A DNA stretch of 64,000 bases. It comes from Paraferrimonas haliotis (lineage in GTDB: Bacteria > Pseudomonadota > Gammaproteobacteria > Enterobacterales > Shewanellaceae). Below are positions 33,787-41,788 of this stretch, one piece after another. The position numbers were made by a program, and so were the translations under genes. The notes beneath the pieces are model-generated. The model worked only from the letters and a program-made list of their open reading frames with translations, was not told the DNA's origin and ran no database searches. Within the stretch, counting starts at the first letter, position 1. Each line of letters begins with the position of its first letter. Location of the stretch: the NCBI RefSeq assembly GCF_002282895.1, contig NZ_NRRB01000007.1:1-64000 (forward strand), in the 5' to 3' direction.

Positions 33787-34500
33787 TTAGTTAAGCGCAG
33801 CTTGCTGCACGTCAATGATTTCGCGAATGCCGTGTTTAGCCATTTCCAGCATGGCTAACAGCTCTTCGTGGCTAAAGGGGGCTTCTTCAGCTGTGCCTTG
33901 AACTTCGATGAACTTGCCGGTTTCGCTCATGATCACGTTAAGATCCGTATCTGCAGCGCTGTCTTCTGGGTAATCCAAATCACACACCGCTTCGCCCTTA
34001 TAAATACCAACGCTTACCGCTGCAATCATGTGCTTAAGCGGGTTGGTTTTTAAAATGCCTTTGGCACGGGCCCAATTAAGCGCATCTACAAGCGCCACAC
34101 ACGCGCCGGTGATAGAGGCTGTACGAGTACCGCCATCGGCTTGAATAACGTCACAATCAATCACTATGGTGTTTTCGCCCAACAGGCTTAAATCAACCGC
34201 GGCACGCAAGGAGCGGCCAATTAAGCGCTGAATTTCTTGGGTGCGGCCAGACTGTTTACCGCGAGCCGCTTCACGTCCCATGCGCGAGTGGGTGGAGCGT
34301 GGCAACATGCCGTATTCAGCGGTCACCCAGCCTTTACCTTGGCCTTTTAAAAAGCGCGGCACCCCTTCTTCGAAGCTGGCGGTACACAGCACCTTAGTAT
34401 CACCAAATTCCACCAGCACAGAGCCTTCGGCGTGAGCAGTAAAATTGCGGGTAATGGTTACAGGGCGGGTTTGTTGGGGAGTACGTCCACTCGGTCGCAT
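33787..34500 (-). CDS. rph: Ribonuclease PH
   Basis: 237-residue phosphorolytic 3'-5' exoribonuclease trimming tRNA 3' ends. The N-terminus [20 protein letters not shown], the [20 protein letters not shown] segment and [18 protein letters not shown] are present. The frame is full length, unlike the frameshifted rph-1 of E. coli K-12. It heads rph-pyrE and is divergent from yicC. Confidence 0.97.
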   Translation of the reverse strand: MRPSGRTPQQTRPVTITRNFTAHAEGSVLVEFGDTKVLCTASFEEGVPRFLKGQGKGWVTAEYGMLPRSTHSRMGREAARGKQSGRTQEIQRLIGRSLRAAVDLSLLGENTIVIDCDVIQADGGTRTASITGACVALVDALNWARAKGILKTNPLKHMIAAVSVGIYKGEAVCDLDYPEDSAADTDLNVIMSETGKFIEVQGTAEEAPFSHEELLAMLEMAKHGIREIIDVQQAALN

Positions 34501-34666
34501 GAGCTTTTCCTAAAACGGCAGAATTTAAGTGCTGCATAGTATACGTAATAGACCGAATTGATGCCATGATTTGCACCCACAACCGACAAAAGCCTGTGGA
34601 ATTCATTTAAAAAGTCACCCATGAGGCATATAATCAAAACGACGTTAACGAATCTTGGAAAAACAC

Positions 34667-35533
34667 ATGATCCATAGCATGACCGCCTACGCTCGCGTAG
34701 AACACAAAGCTGAGTGGGGCAACGCCTCTTGGGAAATTCGTTCGGTAAATCAACGCTATCTAGAAACCTATTTGCGCCTACCAGAAACCATGCGTTCGTT
34801 AGAGCCAAGCTTGCGCGAGAAGCTGCGTAAGCGCCTTAACCGCGGCAAAGTAGAAGTTAACCTGCGCATTGACGTTAAAAACGATGAGCAAAGTCAGTTG
34901 AGCATGAACGAAGCGCTCGCTAAACAGTTGCTGCAATCGGCGCAATGGGTGCAAGAACAAAGCGGTGGCCATGCAGAGCTTAATGCTTGCGATATTATGC
35001 GCTGGCCTGGTGTGATGTCGGCGCCCGAGCAAGACATGGACGCCATCGCCAAAGAAGTGCTGGCCAAGTTCGACGACGCCCTTAACGACTTCGTGGCCGC
35101 CCGTGCTCGCGAAGGTGCCGCCATAAACGAAATGATCACCACACGCTTAAGCGCCATTGAAGAGCAAGCGGCTTTTGCCAAAAAACGCATGCCCGAAATT
35201 TTGCAATGGCAGCGCGATAAGCTTACTAACCGCCTAGCGGAAATCAAAGACGAGCTGGACCCTGCTCGCATCGAGCAAGAGATGATTTTGTTGGCGCAAA
35301 AACTGGACGTCGCCGAGGAAATTGACCGTCTAGACGCGCACGTTGCAGAAACCCGCCGCATCCTTAAAAAAGGTGGCGCTTGTGGCCGTCGCTTAGACTT
35401 CATGATGCAAGAATTTAACCGCGAATCGAATACGCTGGCCTCCAAGTCCATTAGCCCAGACATCACGGCTGCGGCGGTAGAGCTTAAGGTGCTTATTGAG
35501 CAAATGCGTGAGCAGATCCAAAACATCGAATAG
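34667..35533 (+). CDS. yicC: YicC-family endoribonuclease
   Basis: 288-residue protein; E. coli YicC has 287. It begins MIHSMTAYARVEHKAEWGNA and has the conserved C-terminal DUF1732 region ending in EQMREQIQNIE. The ATG at 34667 is preferred to a TTG 12 nt upstream because TTGGAA lies 8 nt before it. YicC-type proteins are endoribonucleases. The last 25 bp coincide with the left attachment site of the genomic island, and the reading frame is kept intact by the insertion. Confidence 0.95.
   Translation: MIHSMTAYARVEHKAEWGNASWEIRSVNQRYLETYLRLPETMRSLEPSLREKLRKRLNRGKVEVNLRIDVKNDEQSQLSMNEALAKQLLQSAQWVQEQSGGHAELNACDIMRWPGVMSAPEQDMDAIAKEVLAKFDDALNDFVAARAREGAAINEMITTRLSAIEEQAAFAKKRMPEILQWQRDKLTNRLAEIKDELDPARIEQEMILLAQKLDVAEEIDRLDAHVAETRRILKKGGACGRRLDFMMQEFNRESNTLASKSISPDITAAAVELKVLIEQMREQIQNIE
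35509..35533 (+). other. Left attachment site (attL) in the 3' end of yicC
   Basis: The last 25 bp of yicC, from TGAGCAGATCCA onward, recur at 56818-56842 with 21 of 25 matches, in direct orientation. The first 12 bp are identical and are the likely crossover core. Islands integrated in yicC are known in Vibrio (for example MGIVflInd1). Confidence 0.8.
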
Positions 35534-35562
35534 TTTTTTTACCCGTCCAAGAATGTCTTAGA

Positions 35563-35598
35563 AGCCCTGTTATTTGCTTGTAAATACAGGGCTTTTTT
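35563..35598 (+). terminator. Terminator after yicC, inside the left island end
   Basis: A long stem (AGCCCTGTTATTT against TAAATACAGGGCT) is followed by six T residues. A shorter version of the same hairpin lies outside the right end at 56874-56898, so both ends of the island carry a yicC-type terminator. Confidence 0.8.
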
Positions 35599-35651
35599 AT
35601 TTTTCCCGTCCAAATCGGTTTGCAGATGTCCGTTACCAGTTGCTGTTTAAG

Positions 35652-35846
35652 TGGTGGGCAAAATGGTGGGCAAGACCTGTTTTTTTGACTCAATAAGCAA
35701 AAAGTCAAGGTATCTGGTGAGCAGATTTTTGCATCTATCTCACCACCGCCTTATGCCATCCCCACTTATCGTGCTGCTTGCAGATTGTTCAATCACTCAA
35801 CTATCGAACCAATCGATAAACAAACAGTGGTGGGCAATGGTGAGCA
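35652..35846 (+). repeat. Five TGGTGRGCA repeats, probable integrase arm sites (left)
   Basis: Copies start at 35652, 35664, 35715, 35828 and 35838, all in the same orientation. The first two are 12 bp apart, the same spacing as the pair at the right end. They lie between attL and the integrase start, where arm-type binding sites and int autoregulation sites are expected. Confidence 0.6.
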
Positions 35847-35884
35847 AATTTTAACGATTTCTTAGGAATATAGAGTAACAAACG

Positions 35885-37141
35885 ATGGCAAAACTAACCG
35901 CAACTCAGGTGCAATCTTATGCTCGCACCGCAGCAGCAAACAAAAAATACAGTGATGGTAATGGCCTATATTTTTGCGTAAGAAAATCTGGCATGCCGTA
36001 TTGGATGCTAAGGTATACCAGCCTAAACGGACGACGAGAAGCCACGCTCGGTCAATATCCAAGTATGACCTTAGCAGAGGCTCGACTTGAATCGTCTAAA
36101 ATGCAGCTACAACTTCAGCAAGGTGAAGATCCATTAGCAATTCGCGCTATTGAAACCATCCCAGAGATCCAAAATGTCAGCCAGCTGTTTCAAGACTGGT
36201 ATGCCAAAGACTTAAGTCGCCGGTTAAAGCACCCCAATATACCCAAACGTGTTTTTACCAAAGAGATTGCACCAGTGATTGGTCAACTTTCTATCCAAGC
36301 TGTGCGCCCCACACATGTGCGCGAAGTATTAGAGCGTATTCGAGAAAGTAACCGCCCTACCATTGCCAACGATACCTTGATGTACATGAAGCAGCTGTTT
36401 CGGCATGCGATAAAGCTCGACTTAACGCTGAACAACCCAGCCGCAGCCTTTACCGTGGACGATGCCGGTGGCGTGGAGTCCAGTAAAGACAGGATGCTTA
36501 GCAAAGAGGAAATTCACTACGCCTTTAGCGTGTTTCATACCCATATCAATAGCTTTGGCCGCGACAACTACCTCGCTTGCTGTCTTTTTTTGGTATTGGG
36601 CGTACGCAAAAGCGAACTTTGCGAAGCCATGTGGCGTGAAATGGATTTAACCACGGGCGTATGGGACCTACCCAAGGAACGCAGCAAAACTGGCGTGCCG
36701 ATAAGCATTCCCTTACCGCGCCAAGCCATTGCTTGGTTTAACGAGCTGCAAATCCGCGCTTGTGGCTCGCCTTATGTTTTCCCAGCCAGACGAGCAAGCC
36801 ATCGTCCGCATATGGGGCCAGATACGCTGAACCGTGCCATTTCTAAACTCTTTGGTCGCGAGCCTGGGCGCAAAAAACAGCCACCCAATAAAATGGGTAA
36901 ACTTGAACACTTCACCGTACACGATTTACGCCGTACCTTTCGCAGCCTTGCCGCCTCTTTAGGCATTGCAGGCAACGTGGCCGAACGCTGTCTTAACCAT
37001 AAGCTAAAAGGCGTTGAGGGTATCTACGACCGCCACGATTACTTTGAAGAGCGCCGAATTGCCCATCAAACCGTGGCTGATGTGGTTGAACCGCTGGTGA
37101 ACTTTGAGCCCGCTTCACAATACAAAATCGGAGGGCGCTAA
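35885..37141 (+). CDS. int: Tyrosine-type site-specific integrase
   Basis: 418-residue phage/island integrase of the DUF4102-containing group. The N-terminal arm-binding domain (residues 1-90, with YSDGNGLYFCVRKSG and TLGQYPSMTLAEAR) is followed by a core-binding domain (95-190) and the catalytic domain. Catalytic residues are visible: Arg in LGVRKSELCEA, His-x-x-Arg in HDLRRTF, His in LNHKLKG, and the tyrosine in GIYDRHDYF. It is the first gene inside attL and should integrate and excise the island at yicC. Confidence 0.95.
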   Translation: MAKLTATQVQSYARTAAANKKYSDGNGLYFCVRKSGMPYWMLRYTSLNGRREATLGQYPSMTLAEARLESSKMQLQLQQGEDPLAIRAIETIPEIQNVSQLFQDWYAKDLSRRLKHPNIPKRVFTKEIAPVIGQLSIQAVRPTHVREVLERIRESNRPTIANDTLMYMKQLFRHAIKLDLTLNNPAAAFTVDDAGGVESSKDRMLSKEEIHYAFSVFHTHINSFGRDNYLACCLFLVLGVRKSELCEAMWREMDLTTGVWDLPKERSKTGVPISIPLPRQAIAWFNELQIRACGSPYVFPARRASHRPHMGPDTLNRAISKLFGREPGRKKQPPNKMGKLEHFTVHDLRRTFRSLAASLGIAGNVAERCLNHKLKGVEGIYDRHDYFEERRIAHQTVADVVEPLVNFEPASQYKIGGR

Positions 37142-37142
37142 C

Positions 37143-37481
37143 ATGCAGTTTATGATGCGACTCGCCCCCATTACCTTTCCAATAGCCATGCTAGCAGGCC
37201 TTGGTTGGTGTATTGGCATTGCCTTACTCGAACAACCTCATGGCATAGGCTACGCGCTTACTCGGTATTGCCTGATGGTATTCGTGGTACTCGCTCCATG
37301 GCTGACGCTAAAACTCACGTTCTACGTGATTGTCGGCCTAGGACGCAAGCTGGGGCTCATCCCGCCTGCACGTCCAACGCACAGCTTGGGGTATGAAGAA
37401 TCACTCTATTGGTTCAGAGTATTGGCCTTCTTCGATGGCAAACGCAGCCGCATGCCGAAAAGGCCCATCAGGCGAAACTAA
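37143..37481 (+). CDS. Small membrane protein, unknown function
   Basis: 112 residues with two hydrophobic helices (about 8-28 and 44-72) and a basic C-terminal tail (KRSRMPKRPIRRN). The ATG at 37143 lies 2 nt after the integrase stop and is preceded by GGAGGG, so it is cotranscribed with int. I do not recognise the family. Confidence 0.6.
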   Translation: MQFMMRLAPITFPIAMLAGLGWCIGIALLEQPHGIGYALTRYCLMVFVVLAPWLTLKLTFYVIVGLGRKLGLIPPARPTHSLGYEESLYWFRVLAFFDGKRSRMPKRPIRRN

Positions 37482-37506
37482 CAATCCCCCATTTGCTCAC
37501 TTACCG

Positions 37507-37530
37507 TGGGCAGTTGGGACAATGGGGCAA
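37507..37530 (+). repeat. Copy of an island-internal element repeated in inverted orientation near alpA
   Basis: The 24-bp segment centred on TTGGGACAAT, flanked by TGGGCA and GGGGCAA, matches the minus strand of 54869-54893 with about 22 matching bases and one short indel. It lies in the intergenic region (37482-37613) between the integrase-linked membrane gene and the PIN gene, which shows no other feature. Confidence 0.5.
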
Positions 37531-37613
37531 CACTTGATATGCCGAGCTTCAGAGGGTGAATAAGAGGGATGTGAACCGCCCCAAGGAATGGGGCAATCGG
37601 GGCTTAGCAAAGT

Positions 37614-38093
37614 TTATAATTGGGTTAAACGCTGTTTTGCAAGCGCCCAAGGTAAGCGACGACCAGCTTTTGCCATTTTATCGTAGGCAGCTTGAGCTTC
37701 TTCAACTGACAATACACCATGGGTGACGAGCTGCTCGACAACCCATAGCGTACCTTGAACTAATATCGCTTCTTTTTCAGCCGCCTTCCTAAGCGCCATA
37801 TCCCCAGTTAGCAATGGACACTGTTCTTGTTTCGCCAACGCAAGTGCAAAGCAATCGTTCATGCTAGGGCCTGCATACTTTTGCCTCAGTTCAAATGAGT
37901 ACATCATAGACTCCGGGCTTAACTCACCCAACAACAACCCTAACTCGAGTAAATAGCCATGTTGATCGCTTAGCTCCTCGTGGAATAACACATCTGGAAC
38001 TTTGAACTGGTAAGGCAAATTGAAAAAGACGCCTAATAATTGGCCTTCTTCGAGATCAATGAGGATATTGGCATCACTGATCAACAAATACAT
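37614..38093 (-). CDS. PIN-domain ribonuclease-like protein (putative toxin)
   Basis: 159 residues of PIN fold. Acidic residues expected for the metal site are in SDANILIDLE near the N-terminus, MNDCFALALA, and LTGDMALRKAAE. The ATG follows the stop codon of the XRE-M78 gene with no gap (TAAATG), so the two are translationally coupled. PIN proteins in such pairs are usually RNase toxins. A C-terminal extension (about residues 125-159) is unassigned. The toxin role is inferred from context. Confidence 0.78.
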   Translation of the reverse strand: MYLLISDANILIDLEEGQLLGVFFNLPYQFKVPDVLFHEELSDQHGYLLELGLLLGELSPESMMYSFELRQKYAGPSMNDCFALALAKQEQCPLLTGDMALRKAAEKEAILVQGTLWVVEQLVTHGVLSVEEAQAAYDKMAKAGRRLPWALAKQRLTQL

Positions 38094-39146
38094 TTAAACA
38101 GCCTCAGCCAACATTTGGCGTTGCTTATGCAATGCCATCACTGACATCTGTAACAGCTCAGCGGCTTTCGATTCACTAACAATTCCCTCTGCCAATGCAC
38201 GATAAACCAACTGCTCAAACAATAATGTCTGTTCTTGTGGATAAGGATTCCCTGGCTCCTGCTTACGCCAACCGTTTTTTGAGAACTGTATAAATATTTG
38301 GCGTTTTTTCTCTTCGGTGATCACACCAAGGTCGGCACTGCGATACAAACAAGCTGCCATGCTTAAGCCATATTCGTGTTTCAGGAAATATAGCTCTTTG
38401 GGGTCTACGTTCGAACGTCGCTCTCCTAGATGCTGAAAAAGGCCTACTTCAGGCAGTAAAAACGCAGAAGCAAAGCGGTTGCAGGCCATCTCTTCGTCAA
38501 GGGATTCATCGAGTAAGCCATGTAAAACAAGGTGGCCAAGCTCATGCGCCAATGTAAACCGCTGACGGCAACCAGGCCAATGAGAGGACACAACAACAAT
38601 TGGCTGCCCTGATATTTTGGCTTGTAACCCATCAAATTTATCGGCTTGGGGTACGTTACTGACAATCACCAGAATACCTTTAGACTCAAGCAAGTCGATT
38701 AAGTCTGGTAGTGGATTCATACCTAACTGCCAATCAGTACGGACTTTGGCGGCAACCTGCTCTACTGCGTCTAAAGTGCTTACAGCAGGAACGTCGGGCT
38801 GGTAGTTAAAACTCGCTATCGGGAAGTTTGGCCATACATTTTTAAGTGATAACCAGCGCTCAGCTTGGTCAACCACATCGGACTCAATCTTCTTTAGCAA
38901 CTTAGCTGAAGCTGAGGCTTTTTTTCGATACTCCACCTCACCCAAAGTCACCTGTGCTGGGCGAAAGAAGTATTCAGTACGAACCGACAAAGCCGTCGCC
39001 AATTTAAGTAAAACTCCCGACGAAGGCATGCTCTGGTCGTGCTCGTATTTCTTAACCATGTTGGCACTAATACCAACTTGCTCACCCAAGGCCTGCATCG
39101 ACAGGCCAGCGGCTGCACGGGCTCGTTTTATGCGCTCTCCAATCAT
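38094..39146 (-). CDS. XRE-family regulator with ImmA/IrrE (M78) metallopeptidase domain
   Basis: 350 residues. An N-terminal Cro/CI helix-turn-helix covers about residues 4-58 (LSMQALGEQVGISANMVKKY). The middle has the zinc-protease motif HELGHLVLHG (about residue 195) typical of M78/ImmA peptidases, with the third ligand plausibly in a later helix. COG2856 proteins of this type often act as antitoxin or regulator next to a toxin gene; the PIN gene is directly downstream. Repeats upstream (39197-39510) may be its operators. Confidence 0.85.
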   Translation of the reverse strand: MIGERIKRARAAAGLSMQALGEQVGISANMVKKYEHDQSMPSSGVLLKLATALSVRTEYFFRPAQVTLGEVEYRKKASASAKLLKKIESDVVDQAERWLSLKNVWPNFPIASFNYQPDVPAVSTLDAVEQVAAKVRTDWQLGMNPLPDLIDLLESKGILVIVSNVPQADKFDGLQAKISGQPIVVVSSHWPGCRQRFTLAHELGHLVLHGLLDESLDEEMACNRFASAFLLPEVGLFQHLGERRSNVDPKELYFLKHEYGLSMAACLYRSADLGVITEEKKRQIFIQFSKNGWRKQEPGNPYPQEQTLLFEQLVYRALAEGIVSESKAAELLQMSVMALHKQRQMLAEAV

Positions 39147-39196
39147 ACAGACCTCCGGTTTATAAAAACTAAAATAATTTTAAAAATATAAACCAA

Positions 39197-39530
39197 GTTG
39201 GCGTTTTTGTCGATTGGTTTTGCAGGGCAATCATTCGCGTGTTCGCGCACACACTTCCCCATGCCTTTACCCCCATACGCCAAAACCACTATCCGTTTGG
39301 CTTTTGGATCGAAACGCCAAACAGGGAAATTAGCCCATTTACTGTTTGGCTTCTCGATTGAAATCCAACGCTGGTAGGCCTTGCCATTACTGGCTCAAAG
39401 CAAGGTTTGGCACTTTTTTCGCCCTAAACCAACCTCGGCATCAAAGTACAAACCGTTTGATTTTTTAAACCCAGAATGCAAACGATCGTTTGGCGTCTCG
39501 ATTTTTTTGCACTAGTTGAATGCCGCCAAA
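39197..39530. repeat. GTTTGGC-type repeats in the 540-bp region upstream of the XRE-M78 gene
   Basis: The non-coding stretch 39147-39689 contains at least four related segments of the form GTTTGGC-KTYT-GAT(T/C)G, at about 39197, 39294, 39343 and 39487, plus a GTTTGGCAC copy at 39414. Inverted GCCAAAC copies lie near 39316 and 39525. They could be operators for the XRE protein, replication iterons, or part of a transfer origin. No gene is seen here. Confidence 0.5.
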
Positions 39531-39689
39531 CAGAGCCGCATTGGACGATATATTTCAATCAGTTAGCCGCGCACAGGTCATCATAAAAAACCGATTTGAC
39601 TGGTGAGTTTGATGGCCATTTCTTTCATCTAATTCACCACCGCGTCTGCACCCGACGACTGAAAATAGATGGCATGAAAAACCAACAAG

Positions 39690-40391
39690 GTGATAAGTGA
39701 CGTGTTATGGGCAAGTGCTAACGATTGGGATAGAGAATGGATACAGCAGATGGTCACTTTACTGGTTGGGCATGGCGCGTTTACCCTCTACCCAGAATTA
39801 AGCCAGTGCTATAATGCCGCCGAACGTTTAACCCGCTGGCTGACCTATCAGTTACCGCGCATTAAACAAGCGCATCCAGGCTGCCCGATTCACCAATGGC
39901 TAAATAGCATTGGCGCACAAGTGATCGTAGAAAAATGGCAAAGCTCTGAGCAATGGCCAAATCTGTATTGGCTACCTTTACCTGAGGTTGAAGGCCACGC
40001 GCAAGGCGGGTTGGTTTTGTTACCAGCACATTTGTTACCGACAAATAGGGATGGCAAGATTCAAACTAGAATATTGCAAGCAAACACGCCCGCTAACGCC
40101 TGCATCTTTTGGTGCATTTCGCCTTTATCTAAAACAGGAAAACGCGCTACCTTGCATCCCAAGCAGCAAAACCGAGCATTTTGCCTGCCCAGTTCGCCGG
40201 AGCAAATGGGCAAATCATGCACGGGGTTATTACTAAGAGGTTTGAGAAAAGAAAGCCAAAAACGAAACGGCAAAGTGGTCAGCCACCAAATCAACCTAGC
40301 GCTGCTGCACCACCTTTGTGGGCCAGAGAATGATGTGTGGATTACGAACAAATGCTTTGTTAACGAGAACGAAACTCAACAACAAGGCTAA
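39690..40391 (+). CDS. Hypothetical protein, possibly frameshifted
   Basis: A 233-codon frame from a GTG start. The first ~120 residues look protein-like (DREWIQQMVTLLVGHGAF, AAERLTRWLTYQLPRI, EQWPNLYWLPLPEVEGHAQG). Beyond about 40050 the codon use of this frame becomes poorer, while the next frame stays open to 40236 and looks more natural (FGAFRLYLKQEN and PVRRSKWANHARGYY). A frameshift near 40040-40060 is therefore possible. No family is recognised. Confidence 0.45.
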   Translation: MISDVLWASANDWDREWIQQMVTLLVGHGAFTLYPELSQCYNAAERLTRWLTYQLPRIKQAHPGCPIHQWLNSIGAQVIVEKWQSSEQWPNLYWLPLPEVEGHAQGGLVLLPAHLLPTNRDGKIQTRILQANTPANACIFWCISPLSKTGKRATLHPKQQNRAFCLPSSPEQMGKSCTGLLLRGLRKESQKRNGKVVSHQINLALLHHLCGPENDVWITNKCFVNENETQQQG

Positions 40392-40509
40392 ATAGCTTGA
40401 TATTTTTCATCAAGAGCACCATAATTCACCCAAGTTCTTCGGAACTGGTTGAACCTTTACCTAGTGTTTTGGTTCGTGGCTGCGCCTCAGTCGCCGTTAA
40501 GACTGGGGC

Positions 40510-41043
40510 TTATCTCCCTCCTTGTTTAGTTTCCACTAAAAAGCTAGTCCTCTTTATCCGATCAAAATAGGCTTGGTCTGCTGGAAATGCTGTGACAAAC
40601 CAATGTGGATCTCCGACCTTCCTTGGATCATCAAATACAACTACATACTTTTCTTCAACGACGACCAATGTCCTACGCTTTGCGGTTTTACCGCGATCGG
40701 TTTGACGAGATTGACTGTAACGCTGCACCGTCCCGGCTGATAGAGCCAACACTTCTTTAATCCACATTATTCGTCTAGCACGCTTTTTGGAGAAACCGCC
40801 ATCGTGAATACCTGCACTGGTTCGGTAATTGGTAGACTCCGTAAAGGCATGATCAAAAGCACCCGCACCAAACTGGTAGGTTACACCACACCAATCGGTA
40901 AACACTCTGGCATTGCCATTTTCATCATGAACATAATTTTCCAGATATATCTGACGGTATTTCTCAATCAGCTCGTCTTCGCTATCGGCTTTTAACCGCA
41001 ATTGCGGCCACAGACTTTCTGTCACTGCTATCGTCCCTGCCAA
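40510..41043 (-). CDS. Uncharacterised protein overlapping the DUF3800 gene; possible BECR-fold nuclease
   Basis: 177 residues. The C-terminal part (RRTLVVVEEKYVVVFDDPR, then PHWFVTAFPADQAYFDRIKR) resembles the phage-Barnase/EndoU/ColicinE5/RelE-like nuclease fold, with a basic segment in the middle (RARRIMWIKEVLAL). This is a pattern-based guess. Its start lies 16 nt inside the end of the DUF3800 gene, so the pair is translationally coupled and probably works together. Confidence 0.6.
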   Translation of the reverse strand: MAGTIAVTESLWPQLRLKADSEDELIEKYRQIYLENYVHDENGNARVFTDWCGVTYQFGAGAFDHAFTESTNYRTSAGIHDGGFSKKRARRIMWIKEVLALSAGTVQRYSQSRQTDRGKTAKRRTLVVVEEKYVVVFDDPRKVGDPHWFVTAFPADQAYFDRIKRTSFLVETKQGGR

Positions 41044-41726
41044 TTGAAGATATTAAAGTTTCGCTCGCCTTTGGTTGTGGTGTAACGCAGGCTACCCTTA
41101 CCTAACGATCTCGCAAGTTCATCAACAAACGCAGCTTTAAATGCACTTGCATTAGGTCGGTTCTGCATTTCGTTCCAGCTATATCCTACCGCTCCCATCA
41201 ATAAATCAGAGAGTTGTATCAGTGGTTGGTTATGTGATTCAACTGGCTCTAAACAAGCAAGCTTAGCGCGGCCAGACAACTTATGAACCAAGATCTGACG
41301 TAACTCTTCAAAGCGTGTACTTGAAGCATTCTGCTGCCAATCAAGATATACATGATAGCTGTCGCCAGGTTGAAGCCAGTGGACTAGCAATTGATAGTAC
41401 AGCTTGTAAAAACCAAGCTCTTTATCCCCATCGTTCCACTGTTCGTGATTCAGTTGCCTGCGGTCGACCACAATACATCGAAATGAAAGTGAGTTTTCTT
41501 CAGAAAACAATTGTATAAGGCTTCGATAAAAATCAGCCTTGTTAGGCGATAGCTTTTTCCAGCCAAATTCGGTCTTAATACCATATTTAGTCATCAGGCC
41601 ATGTAAGCGCCCAACAATACGGTGTTTTTCTTCACGAGGGCATTGCAGTGCACCGATAACAATATAGTGTTGAGACGGGTCTGATGTATGGCGACTTTCG
41701 TCGCAATAGACATTATAAATGGTCAC
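41028..41726 (-). CDS. DUF3800-family protein (RNase H-like fold)
   Basis: 232 residues. The N-terminal IYNVYCDESRHTSD with the conserved DES triad start, VVDRRQL and the C-terminal QLSDLLMGAVGYSWNE are typical of DUF3800, a family with predicted RNase H-like nuclease fold that is common in defence and mobile regions. The second aspartate of the core is likely in YLDWQQN. It overlaps the downstream unknown gene by 16 nt. It is separated from the DUF3732 gene by 62 nt. Confidence 0.82.
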   Translation of the reverse strand: MTIYNVYCDESRHTSDPSQHYIVIGALQCPREEKHRIVGRLHGLMTKYGIKTEFGWKKLSPNKADFYRSLIQLFSEENSLSFRCIVVDRRQLNHEQWNDGDKELGFYKLYYQLLVHWLQPGDSYHVYLDWQQNASSTRFEELRQILVHKLSGRAKLACLEPVESHNQPLIQLSDLLMGAVGYSWNEMQNRPNASAFKAAFVDELARSLGKGSLRYTTTKGERNFNIFNWQGR

Positions 41727-41788
41727 ATTTTCCTCTGAAAAATTTAATATTCAACAGGTCTAAAAAATCATATCTTGGAAGCATAATT

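Noticed and set aside
34894..35526. 210-codon open frame antisense to yicC
   Set aside because: The Ser/Arg/Ala-rich composition and exact opposition to a conserved gene indicate a shadow frame.
39197..39530. Repeats considered as a CRISPR array
   Set aside because: Copies are short, diverged and unevenly spaced, with both orientations present; no cas genes are near.
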